Shown here piece after piece: positions 1-9,101 of a DNA stretch of 64,000 nt. Each line of letters opens with the position of its first letter. The stretch's first letter is position 1. Below the pieces are notes generated by a model. It saw only the letters and a program-made list of their open reading frames with translations. It was not told the origin of the DNA and ran no database searches. Position numbers and translations under genes: made by a program. Where the stretch lies: contig CAWEWH010000007.1 of the NCBI GenBank assembly GCA_963812775.1, positions 806,001 to 870,000 of the forward strand. Direction: 5' to 3'. Source of the stretch: CAWEWH01 sp963812775 (GTDB taxonomy: Bacteria; Pseudomonadota; Alphaproteobacteria; Rhizobiales; Beijerinckiaceae).

Positions 1-46
1 CACCCGCGGGCTGCTCTTCGGTGAACGCACGGCGGCCTCGGCATGA
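1..46 (+). CDS. trpC: Indole-3-glycerol phosphate synthase, C-terminal fragment (partial)
   Basis: Only the last 14 codons and a TGA stop (44-46) are in the window. They read TRGLLFGERTAASA, which resembles the usual TrpC ending with a short TRxLL stretch before a variable tail. The stop overlaps the moaC start as ATGA (43-46), and trpC directly before moaC-moeA is common in Hyphomicrobiales. The enzyme closes the indole ring in tryptophan synthesis. The call rests on a very short peptide plus gene order. Confidence 0.5.
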   Translation, partial: TRGLLFGERTAASA

Positions 47-531
47 AGCGGCTGACGCATCTCGACAAAAGCGGCGCCGCCCGCATGGTCGACGTGGGCG
101 ACAAGGCGGTGAGCGAGCGCGTCGCCGTTGCCGAGGGCCGCGTCGTGACGGAGGCCTCGACCGTCAAGTTGATCCGGAGCGGCGACGCCAAGAAGGGGGA
201 TGTGCTCGGCACGGCCCGCCTCGCCGGCATCATGGCCGCAAAGCGCACGCACGAATTGATCCCGCTCTGCCATCCGCTGCCGATAACCAAGATTGCCGTT
301 GAATGCGCGCTCGATCCCAAGCTTCCCGGTGTTCGCGTGACGGCCGAAGTGAAGGTCGGCGCACGGACGGGCGTCGAGATGGAGGCGCTGACCGCTGTAT
401 CGGTCGCTTGTCTCACCATCTACGACATGGTGAAGGCGGTTGACCGCGGCATGCGCATCGAAGGCATCCGGCTGCTCCGGAAGTCGGGCGGGCGCTCGGG
501 AATGTATGTGGCCGGGGGCGAGAAGCCGTGA
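43..531 (+). CDS. moaC: Cyclic pyranopterin monophosphate synthase MoaC
   Basis: A full-length 162-aa cytoplasmic enzyme of molybdenum cofactor synthesis. With MoaA it converts GTP-derived 3',8-cyclo-GTP into cyclic pyranopterin monophosphate. Diagnostic stretches are visible: LTHLDKSGAARMVDV at the N terminus, HELIPLCHPLPITK around residues 67-80, and GARTGVEMEALTAVSVA, which carries active-site residues. The ATG overlaps the preceding stop as ATGA, and its own TGA overlaps the GTG start of moeA, so the three genes look translationally coupled. Nothing appears truncated. Confidence 0.95.
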   Translation: MKRLTHLDKSGAARMVDVGDKAVSERVAVAEGRVVTEASTVKLIRSGDAKKGDVLGTARLAGIMAAKRTHELIPLCHPLPITKIAVECALDPKLPGVRVTAEVKVGARTGVEMEALTAVSVACLTIYDMVKAVDRGMRIEGIRLLRKSGGRSGMYVAGGEKP

Positions 532-1763
532 GATCGCCCCCGTCGCTGACAGCCGTGGGCGACGCGCTTCAACAGGTGTTGGCGAGCGTGCACAAGCCGG
601 TGGCGTCGGAAGAAATTCCTCTTGCCGGCGCACATTTGCGAACCCTCGCGGCGGATGTCACGGCGAGCCGCACGCAGCCCCCCTTTCCCGCTTCCGCCAT
701 GGATGGCTACGCCGTACGAGGGGCCGATCTCAGCGGCAGTCCGACCCTGAAAGTGATCGGCATGAGCGCGGCGGGGCACGGCTTCGCAGGCACTGTAGGG
801 CCGGGTGAGGCAGTGCGCATTTTCACTGGCGCCCCCCTCCCGCAGGGAGCCGACAGCATCGTCATCCAGGAGAACACCAAGGCAGGGGACGGCGCCGTCA
901 CCATCGCGCCCCACATGACCGCTGGCCGCCACATCCGCCCTGCGGGGGTCGATTTCAACGCGGGCGACGTGCTGCTGCGCGCCGGGCATCGGCTCGACGC
1001 GCGGCGCCTCGCGCTGGCGGCGGCTGCCGGCCACGCCGCGCTGCCCGTCCGGCGGAGGCCACGCGTCGCCATCCTGGCGACCGGCGACGAATTGGTGCGC
1101 CCGGGCGAGGCCGCTGGCCCCGACCAAATTGTGGCGTCGAACAGCTATGGGGTGGCGGCCTTCGTCGAGGCGGCTGGCGGGGAAGCACACGACCTGGGGA
1201 TCGCCGGCGATGATCTGGCGGAGCTGCGCGGTGTCATCGGAGAGGCCGAGGGCAAGGCCGATGTATTGGTCACGCTCGGCGGAGCTTCGGTCGGAGAGCA
1301 CGATCTCGTGCAGGAGGCTCTCACCGGGGCTGGCATGACGCTCGGCTTTTGGCGCATCGCCATGCGGCCTGGCAAGCCACTGATGTTTGGCCGCCTCGGC
1401 CGCACGATCGCGCTCGGCCTACCGGGGAATCCGGTGTCGTCCATGGTCTGCGCCATTCTGTTCGTCGTGCCCCTTGTCCGCGCTCTCGTGGGAGATCCAC
1501 AAGCCGGCCGGGATATTTCTGTCGCCGCGACGCTTGGAAGCGGCCTGCGCGAGAACGATGAGCGCCAGGACTATCTGCGTGCCACGCTCACGCCCGAGGG
1601 GCCGGACGGCCTGCCGGTGGCGACGCCGCTTGCCCGTCAGGACAGTTCGCTGCTGTCCGTCCTGGGCGAGGCAGATGGGCTGATCGTTCGGCCCCCGCAC
1701 GCTCTCGCCTCCCAGATGGGCGAGCGGTGCCGTATCATCCGATTGGCGGATGTGGGTCGTTAG
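528..1763 (+). CDS. moeA: Molybdopterin molybdenumtransferase MoeA
   Basis: 411 aa, the usual MoeA length. It inserts molybdate into adenylylated molybdopterin, the last step of Mo-cofactor assembly. Family signatures are the N-terminal PFPASAMDGYAVRGAD loop, FTGAPLPQGADSIVIQE, the MoCF-domain ATGDELV and TLGGASVGEHD segments, and ALGLPGNPVSS. The start is a GTG at 528 that overlaps the moaC stop by four bases (GTGA). No other in-frame start fits as well. It completes a moaC-moeA pair and is functionally linked to the modABC molybdate importer at 55-57 kb. Confidence 0.95.
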   Translation: MRSPPSLTAVGDALQQVLASVHKPVASEEIPLAGAHLRTLAADVTASRTQPPFPASAMDGYAVRGADLSGSPTLKVIGMSAAGHGFAGTVGPGEAVRIFTGAPLPQGADSIVIQENTKAGDGAVTIAPHMTAGRHIRPAGVDFNAGDVLLRAGHRLDARRLALAAAAGHAALPVRRRPRVAILATGDELVRPGEAAGPDQIVASNSYGVAAFVEAAGGEAHDLGIAGDDLAELRGVIGEAEGKADVLVTLGGASVGEHDLVQEALTGAGMTLGFWRIAMRPGKPLMFGRLGRTIALGLPGNPVSSMVCAILFVVPLVRALVGDPQAGRDISVAATLGSGLRENDERQDYLRATLTPEGPDGLPVATPLARQDSSLLSVLGEADGLIVRPPHALASQMGERCRIIRLADVGR

Positions 1764-1767
1764 GGAG

Positions 1768-1796
1768 TTGCGGAACGCATCAAGAACGAGTAGCAT
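1768..1796 (+). promoter_or_regulatory. Candidate lexA promoter
   Basis: A -35 candidate TTGCGG (1768-1773) and a -10 candidate TAGCAT (1791-1796) are separated by 17 bp. The LexA box at 1773-1787 fills the spacer. The same arrangement recurs before dnaE at 27952-27980, which supports both. It was found by eye and no score was computed. Confidence 0.5.
1773..1787 (+). promoter_or_regulatory. LexA (SOS) box, GAAC-N7-GAAC
   Basis: A perfect direct repeat GAAC-gcatcaa-GAAC, the complement of the alphaproteobacterial LexA consensus GTTC-N7-GTTC. It lies 67 bp before the lexA ATG, as expected for autorepression. Confidence 0.88.
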
Positions 1797-1797
1797 C

Positions 1798-1812
1798 GTT
1801 CATGATTTGTTT
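1798..1812 (+). promoter_or_regulatory. Second, imperfect LexA box
   Basis: GTTC-atgattt-GTTT matches seven of the eight consensus bases of GTTC-N7-GTTC. It starts ten bases after the perfect box, around the expected transcription start. Two operators would tighten lexA autoregulation. Confidence 0.5.
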
Positions 1813-1854
1813 CAGATTCGGCGTTAACACGATTCGCGACGAGCTGAGGGGCCC

Positions 1855-2562
1855 ATGCTGACGCGCAAGCAACACGAACTCCTGCGTTTCATTCACGAGC
1901 GTCTCCGCGAGAGCGGCGTGCCGCCGTCCTTCGATGAAATGAAGGAGGCCCTCGACCTGAAGTCGAAGTCGGGCATCCACCGCCTCATCATTGCGCTTGA
2001 GGAACGCGGCTTCATTCGCCGCCTGCCGAATCGTGCACGCGCGCTTGAGGTGATCAAGCTTCCAGAGACCGCAGCGACCGTAGGCCAGTTGCGCGGCAAG
2101 TTCAGCCCAAGCGTCGTCCAGGGTGGGCTCGGCCGCGTGCGGCCCGTGCCGCAGGGCGGCGATCCCGAAGAGGCGCAGAAGATTGTGGCCATTCCGGTCA
2201 TGGGACGTATCGCAGCCGGCACTCCGATCGAGGCCATTCAGAACCGCAGCCACACGATCTCGCTGCCGGTCGATTTCCTGGCGAGCGGGGAGCACTATGC
2301 GCTTGAGGTGCGCGGTGACTCGATGGTCGATGCTGGCATTCTGGACGGCGATACGGTCGTCGTTCGCCGGCAGGACAGCGCCAATACCGGTGACATCGTG
2401 GTCGCTCTCATAGACGACGAGGAAGCGACATTAAAACGGTTGCGCAAGCGCGGTTCATCGATCGCCCTTGAGGCCGCCAATCCGTCCTACGAGACGCGCG
2501 TTCTGGGTCCCGATCGGGTCAAGATCCAGGGCAAGCTCGTGAGCCTCGTGCGTCGTTATTGA
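1855..2562 (+). CDS. lexA: SOS repressor LexA
   Basis: 235 aa, the size of alphaproteobacterial LexA. Residues 1-65 form the winged-helix DNA-binding domain (MLTRKQHELLRFIHERL, with PPSFDEMKEALDLKSKSGIH as the recognition region). The self-cleavage site is Ala121-Gly122 in GRIAAGTPIEA. The catalytic pair is Ser156 in GDSM and Lys194 in ATLKR. The repressor shuts off damage-response genes until RecA filaments trigger autocleavage. Its own promoter carries a perfect and an imperfect operator, so it is autoregulated. A further perfect box lies before dnaE in this window. Confidence 0.97.
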   Translation: MLTRKQHELLRFIHERLRESGVPPSFDEMKEALDLKSKSGIHRLIIALEERGFIRRLPNRARALEVIKLPETAATVGQLRGKFSPSVVQGGLGRVRPVPQGGDPEEAQKIVAIPVMGRIAAGTPIEAIQNRSHTISLPVDFLASGEHYALEVRGDSMVDAGILDGDTVVVRRQDSANTGDIVVALIDDEEATLKRLRKRGSSIALEAANPSYETRVLGPDRVKIQGKLVSLVRRY

Positions 2563-2609
2563 GCGCGCTTGGAGAGCGGCAACCGGCAGTCGTGTCGGCG
2601 CGCCTTGTC

Positions 2610-4868
2610 CTACTGACGTAGGTCTCCTGCTTCCTCCGAGGGCGTGTCGACATTGTTCGCTGCGGACGGCTGCTCCGATGCTGGCGGTGCCGGTGAGCGT
2701 CTTGGCCGTTCCATCGGCTTCAACCAGGGCCGCGACGAATTTGGATCCCGCGCCATAGCTAGCCGGAAGCCGTCCTTTTCCACCGCGACAGCAACCGAAC
2801 CCGTGCCGTTCAGCCGCTCACGATCGACGACGAGTGACGCTTTGCAGGACGGCGCACTGAGCCGCGAGATGACCACCGTCGCGCGACGGCAGTCCTCATC
2901 GAAAGCCCGCTTGTCGGTCACGAAGGAAATGGGTCGGCCGTCTGGCAGCCGCACAACGCAGCCGAGGCGGTCGCACTGGGTGTTGTTGCGTAGCGACGCA
3001 TCGGTCGCCTTGCGAGCGTCGCCGTCAGCCCTGAGCCACTGCTCGGTGACGAAGCCGGAGGGCCGCCCAACAAGCGACAGCCGCCCGTCCGGACCGCGTA
3101 TCGCAGCCCCTATGGCGGAACGGTCGACAAGGATGTCGGCGCGCTGCGGCGTGGCCGTGAGATAGAGGCCGAGTGCGGCGGGCACTACGGCGAGCCAGCG
3201 TAGCGCCGTGGTCCATAGCGTCACCCAAAGGATTGCAAGCACGAACAGCAGCAGCGGCAGGGTGTCGAAAGCCGGCACGAGCACCGTCGAGCGCTCGAGC
3301 GTCGCCACGCCCCTGGCGGCCGAAAGGACCGGCTCGGTGGCGAGCCCCATCAACCACCAGGCCACCCAGTCGAGGCCAAACGGATAGGCGACGACGCCAG
3401 CAACACCGAGCGGCATGATGGCGAGGGAGATGAACGGTAGCGCCAAGGCGTTGCCGAGCACGCCAAGTGGGTTCAGTGTTTGAAAGTGAAAGGCGCTGAA
3501 TGGCGACGTGGCGAGCGTCGCAACGCAGGTGGCCACAATGACGCCGACAATGGCGCGCCAGACAAAGCGCAGCGCACGCAAGGTCGGCCCGAGCGGTGCC
3601 CTCCCCTCCTGTGGGCCAGGCTCGTCGCGCTCGCGCTCGCAGAACGCGATCAGCCCTGCCACCGCTGCGAAAGACATTTGAAAGCTCGGCCCAAGCAAGC
3701 TCTCCGGCTCCCGGGCGAGCACGAAGAGCGCAGCGATGGCGAGATTGCGCATGGAGAGCGCTGGGCGGTCCACGAGAATGGCGCCGAGCATGACGAGGGT
3801 CATGATCAGCGAGCGCTCGGTTGCCACCTCAGAGCCGGAGAAAACGCAATAGGCGGTCGCCCCCATCATCGCCACGATTGCGGCGATCTTCTTGATCGGC
3901 CAGCCAAGAGCCAAGACCGGAAAGAGCGCCAGGATGGCGCGAGCGGTCCAGAAGAAGGTGCCCGCCGCCAGCACCATGTGCAGGCCGGAGATGGAGACGA
4001 TGTGATAGATGCCGGCTGCGCGCAACGCCTCGTTGGTTTCCTCCGTGATGAGACCGCGCTTGCCGGTGACCAACGCGGCCGCCACGGCCCCGGCCTGCCC
4101 GCCGAAGGTCTCGGCAATGCGCTTGGTCAAATGGTTGCGCGCGGCATCGATCCTGGCGTTGACGGTCAGCCGCCAGCCGGGCTCGAAAGGCGGCGTGCCG
4201 ATCTTTATGGCGCCGCTGATCGAGCCGACCGCCCCGATCTGCCGGAAGAAGGCATCACGGGCGAAATCGTATCCGCCAGGGCGGGCGGGCTCAGGCGGCG
4301 GCAGGAGACGCGCGGTGGTGGTGATGAAGTCGCCGGGCTTGGCATCAGTCCGTGTCCGCAGCGTGACCCTGACGCGAGCCGGCAGCCTTGCGCTGTCCAG
4401 GCTGGCGATGGCGGTCGGGACAACAACGATGCGCGCGCCGGCCGGCCGTTCCTCGACGCTTTCGACGAAACCGCTCAACATGCCCGCGACGATCTGGGGC
4501 AGCACGGGGGCCGTCACAGCCTTCGTGCGTATCACAGCGGCACTGAAGCCACAGAACACCGCAGCGATGGCAATGGCAGCCGCCTGCAGGCGCCAGTCCC
4601 AGCGAGCCGCAACTGCTGTAGCGACGAAGAAGCCAGCCGCGGCCAGCGCCGGCCACAGCGCTGGTTCCTGGTCGGCCGCGTAGTAAAGCAGGATGCCCAC
4701 CATGAAGCAGACAGGAAGCCACACGAAGAGACGCCGGCGCTCGACTTCCAAGGCGAGGAGCGCCACGAGGCGCTCGCCCAGCGTGGGTGGTGGTCGCCCC
4801 GTGCTGGCGGTCAGTGGCCTACCCAGCGCGGCGGCCCGAGATCCGGCGAGATGCTGTGCGTGGGTCAC
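2610..4868 (-). CDS. comEC: ComEC/Rec2-family DNA-uptake membrane protein
   Basis: A large polytopic inner-membrane protein of the ComEC family, the channel through which single-stranded DNA enters during natural transformation. An N-terminal DUF4131-like region with two helices is followed by the Competence domain carrying IVSISGLHMVLAAG. The C-terminal metallo-beta-lactamase-like segment lacks an HxHxDH motif. The frame stays open to 5021, but the extra 51 residues are Arg/Pro/Ser-rich and would run under gltX. I chose the GTG at 4868; the start is uncertain. It is divergent from gltX and convergent with lexA. Uptake activity cannot be judged from sequence. Confidence 0.82.
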   Translation of the reverse strand: MTHAQHLAGSRAAALGRPLTASTGRPPPTLGERLVALLALEVERRRLFVWLPVCFMVGILLYYAADQEPALWPALAAAGFFVATAVAARWDWRLQAAAIAIAAVFCGFSAAVIRTKAVTAPVLPQIVAGMLSGFVESVEERPAGARIVVVPTAIASLDSARLPARVRVTLRTRTDAKPGDFITTTARLLPPPEPARPGGYDFARDAFFRQIGAVGSISGAIKIGTPPFEPGWRLTVNARIDAARNHLTKRIAETFGGQAGAVAAALVTGKRGLITEETNEALRAAGIYHIVSISGLHMVLAAGTFFWTARAILALFPVLALGWPIKKIAAIVAMMGATAYCVFSGSEVATERSLIMTLVMLGAILVDRPALSMRNLAIAALFVLAREPESLLGPSFQMSFAAVAGLIAFCERERDEPGPQEGRAPLGPTLRALRFVWRAIVGVIVATCVATLATSPFSAFHFQTLNPLGVLGNALALPFISLAIMPLGVAGVVAYPFGLDWVAWWLMGLATEPVLSAARGVATLERSTVLVPAFDTLPLLLFVLAILWVTLWTTALRWLAVVPAALGLYLTATPQRADILVDRSAIGAAIRGPDGRLSLVGRPSGFVTEQWLRADGDARKATDASLRNNTQCDRLGCVVRLPDGRPISFVTDKRAFDEDCRRATVVISRLSAPSCKASLVVDRERLNGTGSVAVAVEKDGFRLAMARDPNSSRPWLKPMERPRRSPAPPASEQPSAANNVDTPSEEAGDLRQ

Positions 4869-5003
4869 GCGGGCAATTTCAGCTTTGCGGCAGGCCCATG
4901 CTACACGACCGCTGCCTTGGGGCAAGTTTTTCGCGGGGTCTTGACGCGATGGCCTCGAATCCCCAGAGGCTCGCAATGTCCATTGACGACACGGCCCAAG
5001 GCG

Positions 5004-6452
5004 ATGAGCGATACCGGCCATGCCCGCACAGCAATGACGAAACAGGTCGTTACCCGCTTTGCCCCCTCGCCCACGGGGTTCCTACACGTTGGGGGTGCAC
5101 GCACCGCGCTGTTCAATTGGCTCTTCGCCAAACGCCACGGCGGCAAGATGTTGCTGCGTATCGAGGACACCGATCGCGAGCGTTCCACCGACGCCGCCAT
5201 CAAGGCCATCCTCGATGGGCTCGAGTGGCTCGAACTGCAGTGGGACGGGCAGACCATCTACCAGTTCGCGCGGGCGGCCCGGCACCGCGAGGTCGCCGAA
5301 AGCCTCGTCGCGGCTGGGAAGGCCTATCGCTGCTATGCCACGCCGGAGGAGCTCGACGAGATGCGCGAAGCCGCCCGGCGGGAGGGCCGACCGGTTCGCT
5401 ACGACGGCCGTTGGCGCGACCGCGACCCGGCTGAGGCGCCGGCTGGCGCGAGGCCGGTGATTAGGCTGCGTGCGCCGACCGAGGGCGAGACAGTCATCGA
5501 GGATCAGGTCCAAGGCCGGGTCATCTGGCAAAACAAGGATCTGGACGACCTCGTGCTGCTGCGCTCGGACGGCACGCCGACCTACATGCTGGCGGTCGTG
5601 GTCGACGATCATGACATGGGCGTCACGCACATCATTCGCGGCGATGACCACCTCACCAACGGTGCCCGACAGAAGCAAATCTACGAAGCGCTCGGCTGGG
5701 ACATACCCGTGATGGCCCACCTGCCGCTGCTCCACGGGCCGGACGGCGCAAAGCTGTCAAAACGCCACGGAGCGCTAGGCGTCGAGGCCTATCGCGCCAT
5801 GGGCTATCTGCCGGCAGCGCTTCGCAACTATCTCGTGCGCCTCGGATGGAGCCATGGCGACCAGGAGATATTTTCCACCGAGGAGATGATCGCTGCCTTC
5901 TCGCTGGAAAACATCGGGCGTTCCCCGGCTCGCGTTGATTTTGCCAAGCTGGCGAACCTCAACGGCCACTACATGCGGGCCAGCGATGACGCCACGCTGC
6001 TCGCGGCGCTCGAGGACATTCTCCCCGACATCGGACCCGCGCGAGGGTTGACGCCGCTCGGCCCCGAACTCAAGCAGAAGTTCCTTGCCGCCATGCCGGG
6101 CCTCAAGGAGCGCGCCAAGACCCTGATCGAACTCCTGGACGGCGCCTATTTCCTCTATGCCAAGCGCCCCCTCGAGCTGGAGGAGAAGGCAAGCGCGCTT
6201 CTGGCCAACGGCGGCCGTGAACGCCTCGTCTTGGCACTGCCGAAGCTTGAGGCTGTGAGCGCATGGTCGGCGGAGACGACGGAAGCGGTGGTCCGCGAAT
6301 TCGCCGACGCCAACGGTCTCAAGTTGGGTCAGGTCGCCCAGCCCATGCGGGCGGCGCTGACGGGCCGAGCCACCTCGCCCGGGCTCTTCGACGTGATGGC
6401 CTTGCTCGGCCGCGACGAGAGCTTGGCGAGGATGCGAGACCAACTTTCCTGA
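5004..6452 (+). CDS. gltX: Glutamyl-tRNA synthetase
   Basis: A class I aminoacyl-tRNA synthetase that charges tRNA-Glu, and in many alphaproteobacteria also tRNA-Gln. The HIGH-type motif is FAPSPTGFLHVGG near the N terminus. The KMSKS-type motif is AKLSKRHGA at about residue 250. The C-terminal anticodon-binding region is complete. From 5004 it is 482 aa, with AAGG just before the ATG. An alternative ATG at 5034 gives 472 aa and starts MTKQVVTRFAPSP, closer to family length. The reading frame is open far upstream (to 3480), but that part is antisense to comEC and not coding. Confidence 0.95.
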   Translation: MSDTGHARTAMTKQVVTRFAPSPTGFLHVGGARTALFNWLFAKRHGGKMLLRIEDTDRERSTDAAIKAILDGLEWLELQWDGQTIYQFARAARHREVAESLVAAGKAYRCYATPEELDEMREAARREGRPVRYDGRWRDRDPAEAPAGARPVIRLRAPTEGETVIEDQVQGRVIWQNKDLDDLVLLRSDGTPTYMLAVVVDDHDMGVTHIIRGDDHLTNGARQKQIYEALGWDIPVMAHLPLLHGPDGAKLSKRHGALGVEAYRAMGYLPAALRNYLVRLGWSHGDQEIFSTEEMIAAFSLENIGRSPARVDFAKLANLNGHYMRASDDATLLAALEDILPDIGPARGLTPLGPELKQKFLAAMPGLKERAKTLIELLDGAYFLYAKRPLELEEKASALLANGGRERLVLALPKLEAVSAWSAETTEAVVREFADANGLKLGQVAQPMRAALTGRATSPGLFDVMALLGRDESLARMRDQLS

Positions 6453-6599
6453 GCCGGATGGGGCGCGCTTGAACCCCCCCGGCAAATACGTTACGCAAGC
6501 TGGTTAGTTTGCATTGCAACAATCGCAGGGCGTCGGCGTCATTCCGCGTGATCTTCTCGGGGCTTCCGTCTGCCAGCGAACTCCAAAGGCGATGATCCC

Positions 6600-7916
6600 A
6601 TGAACGCCAAGACCAGTGCACTTCCCATCGATCGGGACACGAGCAGCGTCACCATCGGCAACCGAGCGACGGAACTGCCAGTCTTGCACGGCAGCATCGG
6701 ACCGAGCGTCATCGACATTGCCGATCTCTACAAGGGAACAGGGACTTTCACGTACGATCCTGGCTTCACGTCGACGGCAAGCTGCAAGTCAAAGATCACC
6801 TATATCGACGGCGATGAGGGCGTGCTGCTCTACCGTGGCTATCCCATCGAGCAGATCGCCGAGCACGGCGATTTCTTGGAGACCTGTTATCTGTTGCTCT
6901 ACGGCGAACTGCCCACCAAGAGCCAGAAGGCAGACTTCGACTACCGCATCACGCGCCACACTATGGTGCACGAGCAGATGATGCGTTTCTTCCAGGGTTT
7001 CCGCCGTGACGCGCATCCGATGGCCGTCATGGTCGCGTCGGTGGGCGCGCTCTCTGCCTTCTATCACGACAGCACGGACATCTCAGATCCGACGCAGCGC
7101 ATGATCGCCTCCATGCGCATGATCGCCAAAATCCCGACGCTTGCCGCTATGGCCTACAAGTATTCGGTTGGCCAACCGTTCGTCTATCCCAAGAACGACC
7201 TCGACTACACCAGCAACTTCCTGCGCATGTGCTTCGCGGTTCCGTGCGAGGACTACAAGGTAAACCCCGTGCTGTCGCGGGCCCTCGACCGCATTTTCAT
7301 CCTGCACGCGGACCACGAGCAAAATGCCTCGACCAATACCGTGCGCTCCGCCGGTTCGTCGGGCGCCAATCCCTTCGCCTGCATCGCGGCCGGCGTCGCC
7401 TGCCTGTGGGGTCCGGCGCATGGTGGCGCCAATGAGGCAGCGCTCAAGATGTTGATCGAGATCGGCACGCCCGATCGCATCCCCCACTTTATCGCTCGCG
7501 CCAAAGACAAGAACGATCCGTTCCGCCTCATGGGTTTCGGCCACCGCATCTACAAGAATTACGATCCGCGCGCCAAGATCATGCAGCGCACCACACATGA
7601 GGTGCTCAACGAGCTGGGCATCCGCGACGAGCCGCTCTTTGATGTGGCACGCGAGCTCGAGCACATCGCGCTGCATGATGAATATTTCATCGAGAAGAAG
7701 CTCTATCCCAACATTGACTTCTATTCAGGCATAACGCTGCGGGCGATCGGTTTCCCCACGTCCATGTTCACGGTGCTGTTCGCGGTGGCCCGGACCGTGG
7801 GTTGGATTGCTCAGTGGAAGGAGATGATCGAAGATCCGAGCCAGAAGATCAGCCGGCCGCGCCAGCTGTATACAGGCGCCGTCCGCCGCGACTACGTCAC
7901 CCTCGCGCAGCGCTGA
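6600..7916 (+). CDS. gltA: Citrate synthase (type II, hexameric)
   Basis: 438 aa, full length. It condenses acetyl-CoA and oxaloacetate to citrate at the entry of the TCA cycle. Visible signatures are the N-terminal FTYDPGFTSTASCKSKITYIDGDEG, the active-site region LWGPAHGGANEAALKML, and GFGHRIYKNYDPRAKIM. The N-terminal beta-rich region marks the NADH-regulated hexameric type of Gram-negative bacteria. It follows gltX after a 147-bp gap, so it may have its own promoter. It ends 13 bp before the convergent lpxB. Confidence 0.97.
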   Translation: MNAKTSALPIDRDTSSVTIGNRATELPVLHGSIGPSVIDIADLYKGTGTFTYDPGFTSTASCKSKITYIDGDEGVLLYRGYPIEQIAEHGDFLETCYLLLYGELPTKSQKADFDYRITRHTMVHEQMMRFFQGFRRDAHPMAVMVASVGALSAFYHDSTDISDPTQRMIASMRMIAKIPTLAAMAYKYSVGQPFVYPKNDLDYTSNFLRMCFAVPCEDYKVNPVLSRALDRIFILHADHEQNASTNTVRSAGSSGANPFACIAAGVACLWGPAHGGANEAALKMLIEIGTPDRIPHFIARAKDKNDPFRLMGFGHRIYKNYDPRAKIMQRTTHEVLNELGIRDEPLFDVARELEHIALHDEYFIEKKLYPNIDFYSGITLRAIGFPTSMFTVLFAVARTVGWIAQWKEMIEDPSQKISRPRQLYTGAVRRDYVTLAQR

Positions 7917-7929
7917 GGTGCGGTGCCGC

Positions 7930-9101
7930 TCAGGCGCTTCGCTCGCGCGCCGCTAGCTCGATTACGATGCTTGCGGCGCGCTGGCTCGGCGTTTCGCTCT
8001 TCGTCAGCATGAGCCCGTCCAACCGCGCCAGCGCCTGAAGCTGCGCGGCGCGCGTTGCTGTGTTGGACAGGAGGGGAATGAGCGCGGCGCCGAGCTTCTC
8101 GGGTGTGCAGTCCCACTGCAGGAGTTCCGGAATGACGTTCTCACCAAGAATGAGATTGGGCAGCACGACCGAATGGGCGTGGATGAAGAAGCGCAGCTGC
8201 TCCTCGAGCTTCGAAACCTTATAGGCAACGACCATCGGCACGCCCGAGAGCGCTAGCTCGAGCGTCACCGTGCCTGATGCGGCGAGCGCCGCATGGGCAG
8301 AGCGGAAGGCTTTCAGCTTGGCGTCTTCTCCGAGAATGATGTCCGGCTTGAGAGGCCAGCCTCTCGTGCGATCCTCAATCTCGGCCGCGAGATGCGAGAC
8401 GGCTGGCAGAACGAGGCGGAAGGGGCGTGCGGCCGAGGCCCGCGCCAGAGCTTCGCCGAAGGGCTCCATCAAACGCGCAATCTCCGAGCGCCGGCTTCCA
8501 GGCAGCACCAACAGTGTCGGGGCGGCCTCGCCGATTGAAGGCCGCTCACCCGGCGCCGGCCGAAGCATTACGAGGCGCTCGACGAGGGGGTGCCCCACAT
8601 AGGTGCAAGGCGGTCCGCCGAGACGCTGGTGCGCCCCAGGCTCGAAGGGCAGGAGCGCCAGAACATGATCGACATATCGGCGCATCTTGGCAGCCCTGCC
8701 CGGCCGCCATGCCCACACGCTCGGACTGACATAGTCGACGATGGGCAGTCGTGGCAGCCGCCTGCGAACGCGCCGCGCCACGCGGTGGGTGAAGTCCGGA
8801 CTGTCGATAATGACAAGCACATCGGGGGCGCTGCTGACGACCCCCCCACTGTGTCGCTGATGCGCCGCAGGATCGTCGGCAACCGGCCGATAACCGCCGA
8901 GACGCCCATGACGGCGATGTCGGCCAGGGGGAAGAGGCTTGCCAGCCCCTCGCGCGCCATGGCCTCGCCTCCGACCCCCGCAAAGCCGACGTGGGACCTT
9001 CCAAGGCGCTCCCGCAGGGCCGCCATCAGCTTGGCGCCAAGCTGATCGCCTAATTCCTCGCCCGCCACGACGAAGACCTTCAGGGGCGACGCCGCACTCA
9101 T
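7930..9101 (-). CDS. lpxB: Lipid-A-disaccharide synthase LpxB, frameshifted in this sequence
   Basis: LpxB condenses UDP-2,3-diacylglucosamine with lipid X to make the lipid A disaccharide. The gene begins MSAASPLKVFVVAGEELGDQLG at 9101 and overlaps the lpxI stop as ATGA. Homology runs in this frame to RRISDTVGG. It then continues in another frame as APDVLVIIDSPDFTHRVARRVR and on to IVDYVSPSVWAWRPGRA, LVLPGSRRSEIARL, and the end at 7930. The jump falls in a run of seven C on the plus strand (8841-8847). Eight bases would restore the frame. An essential gene with intact homology on both sides suggests a homopolymer error. Confidence 0.9.

Noticed and set aside
3480..5003. Very long plus-strand open frame running into gltX
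   Set aside because: It is antisense to comEC, Arg/Gly-rich and without homology. GltX homology starts only at 5004-5034.
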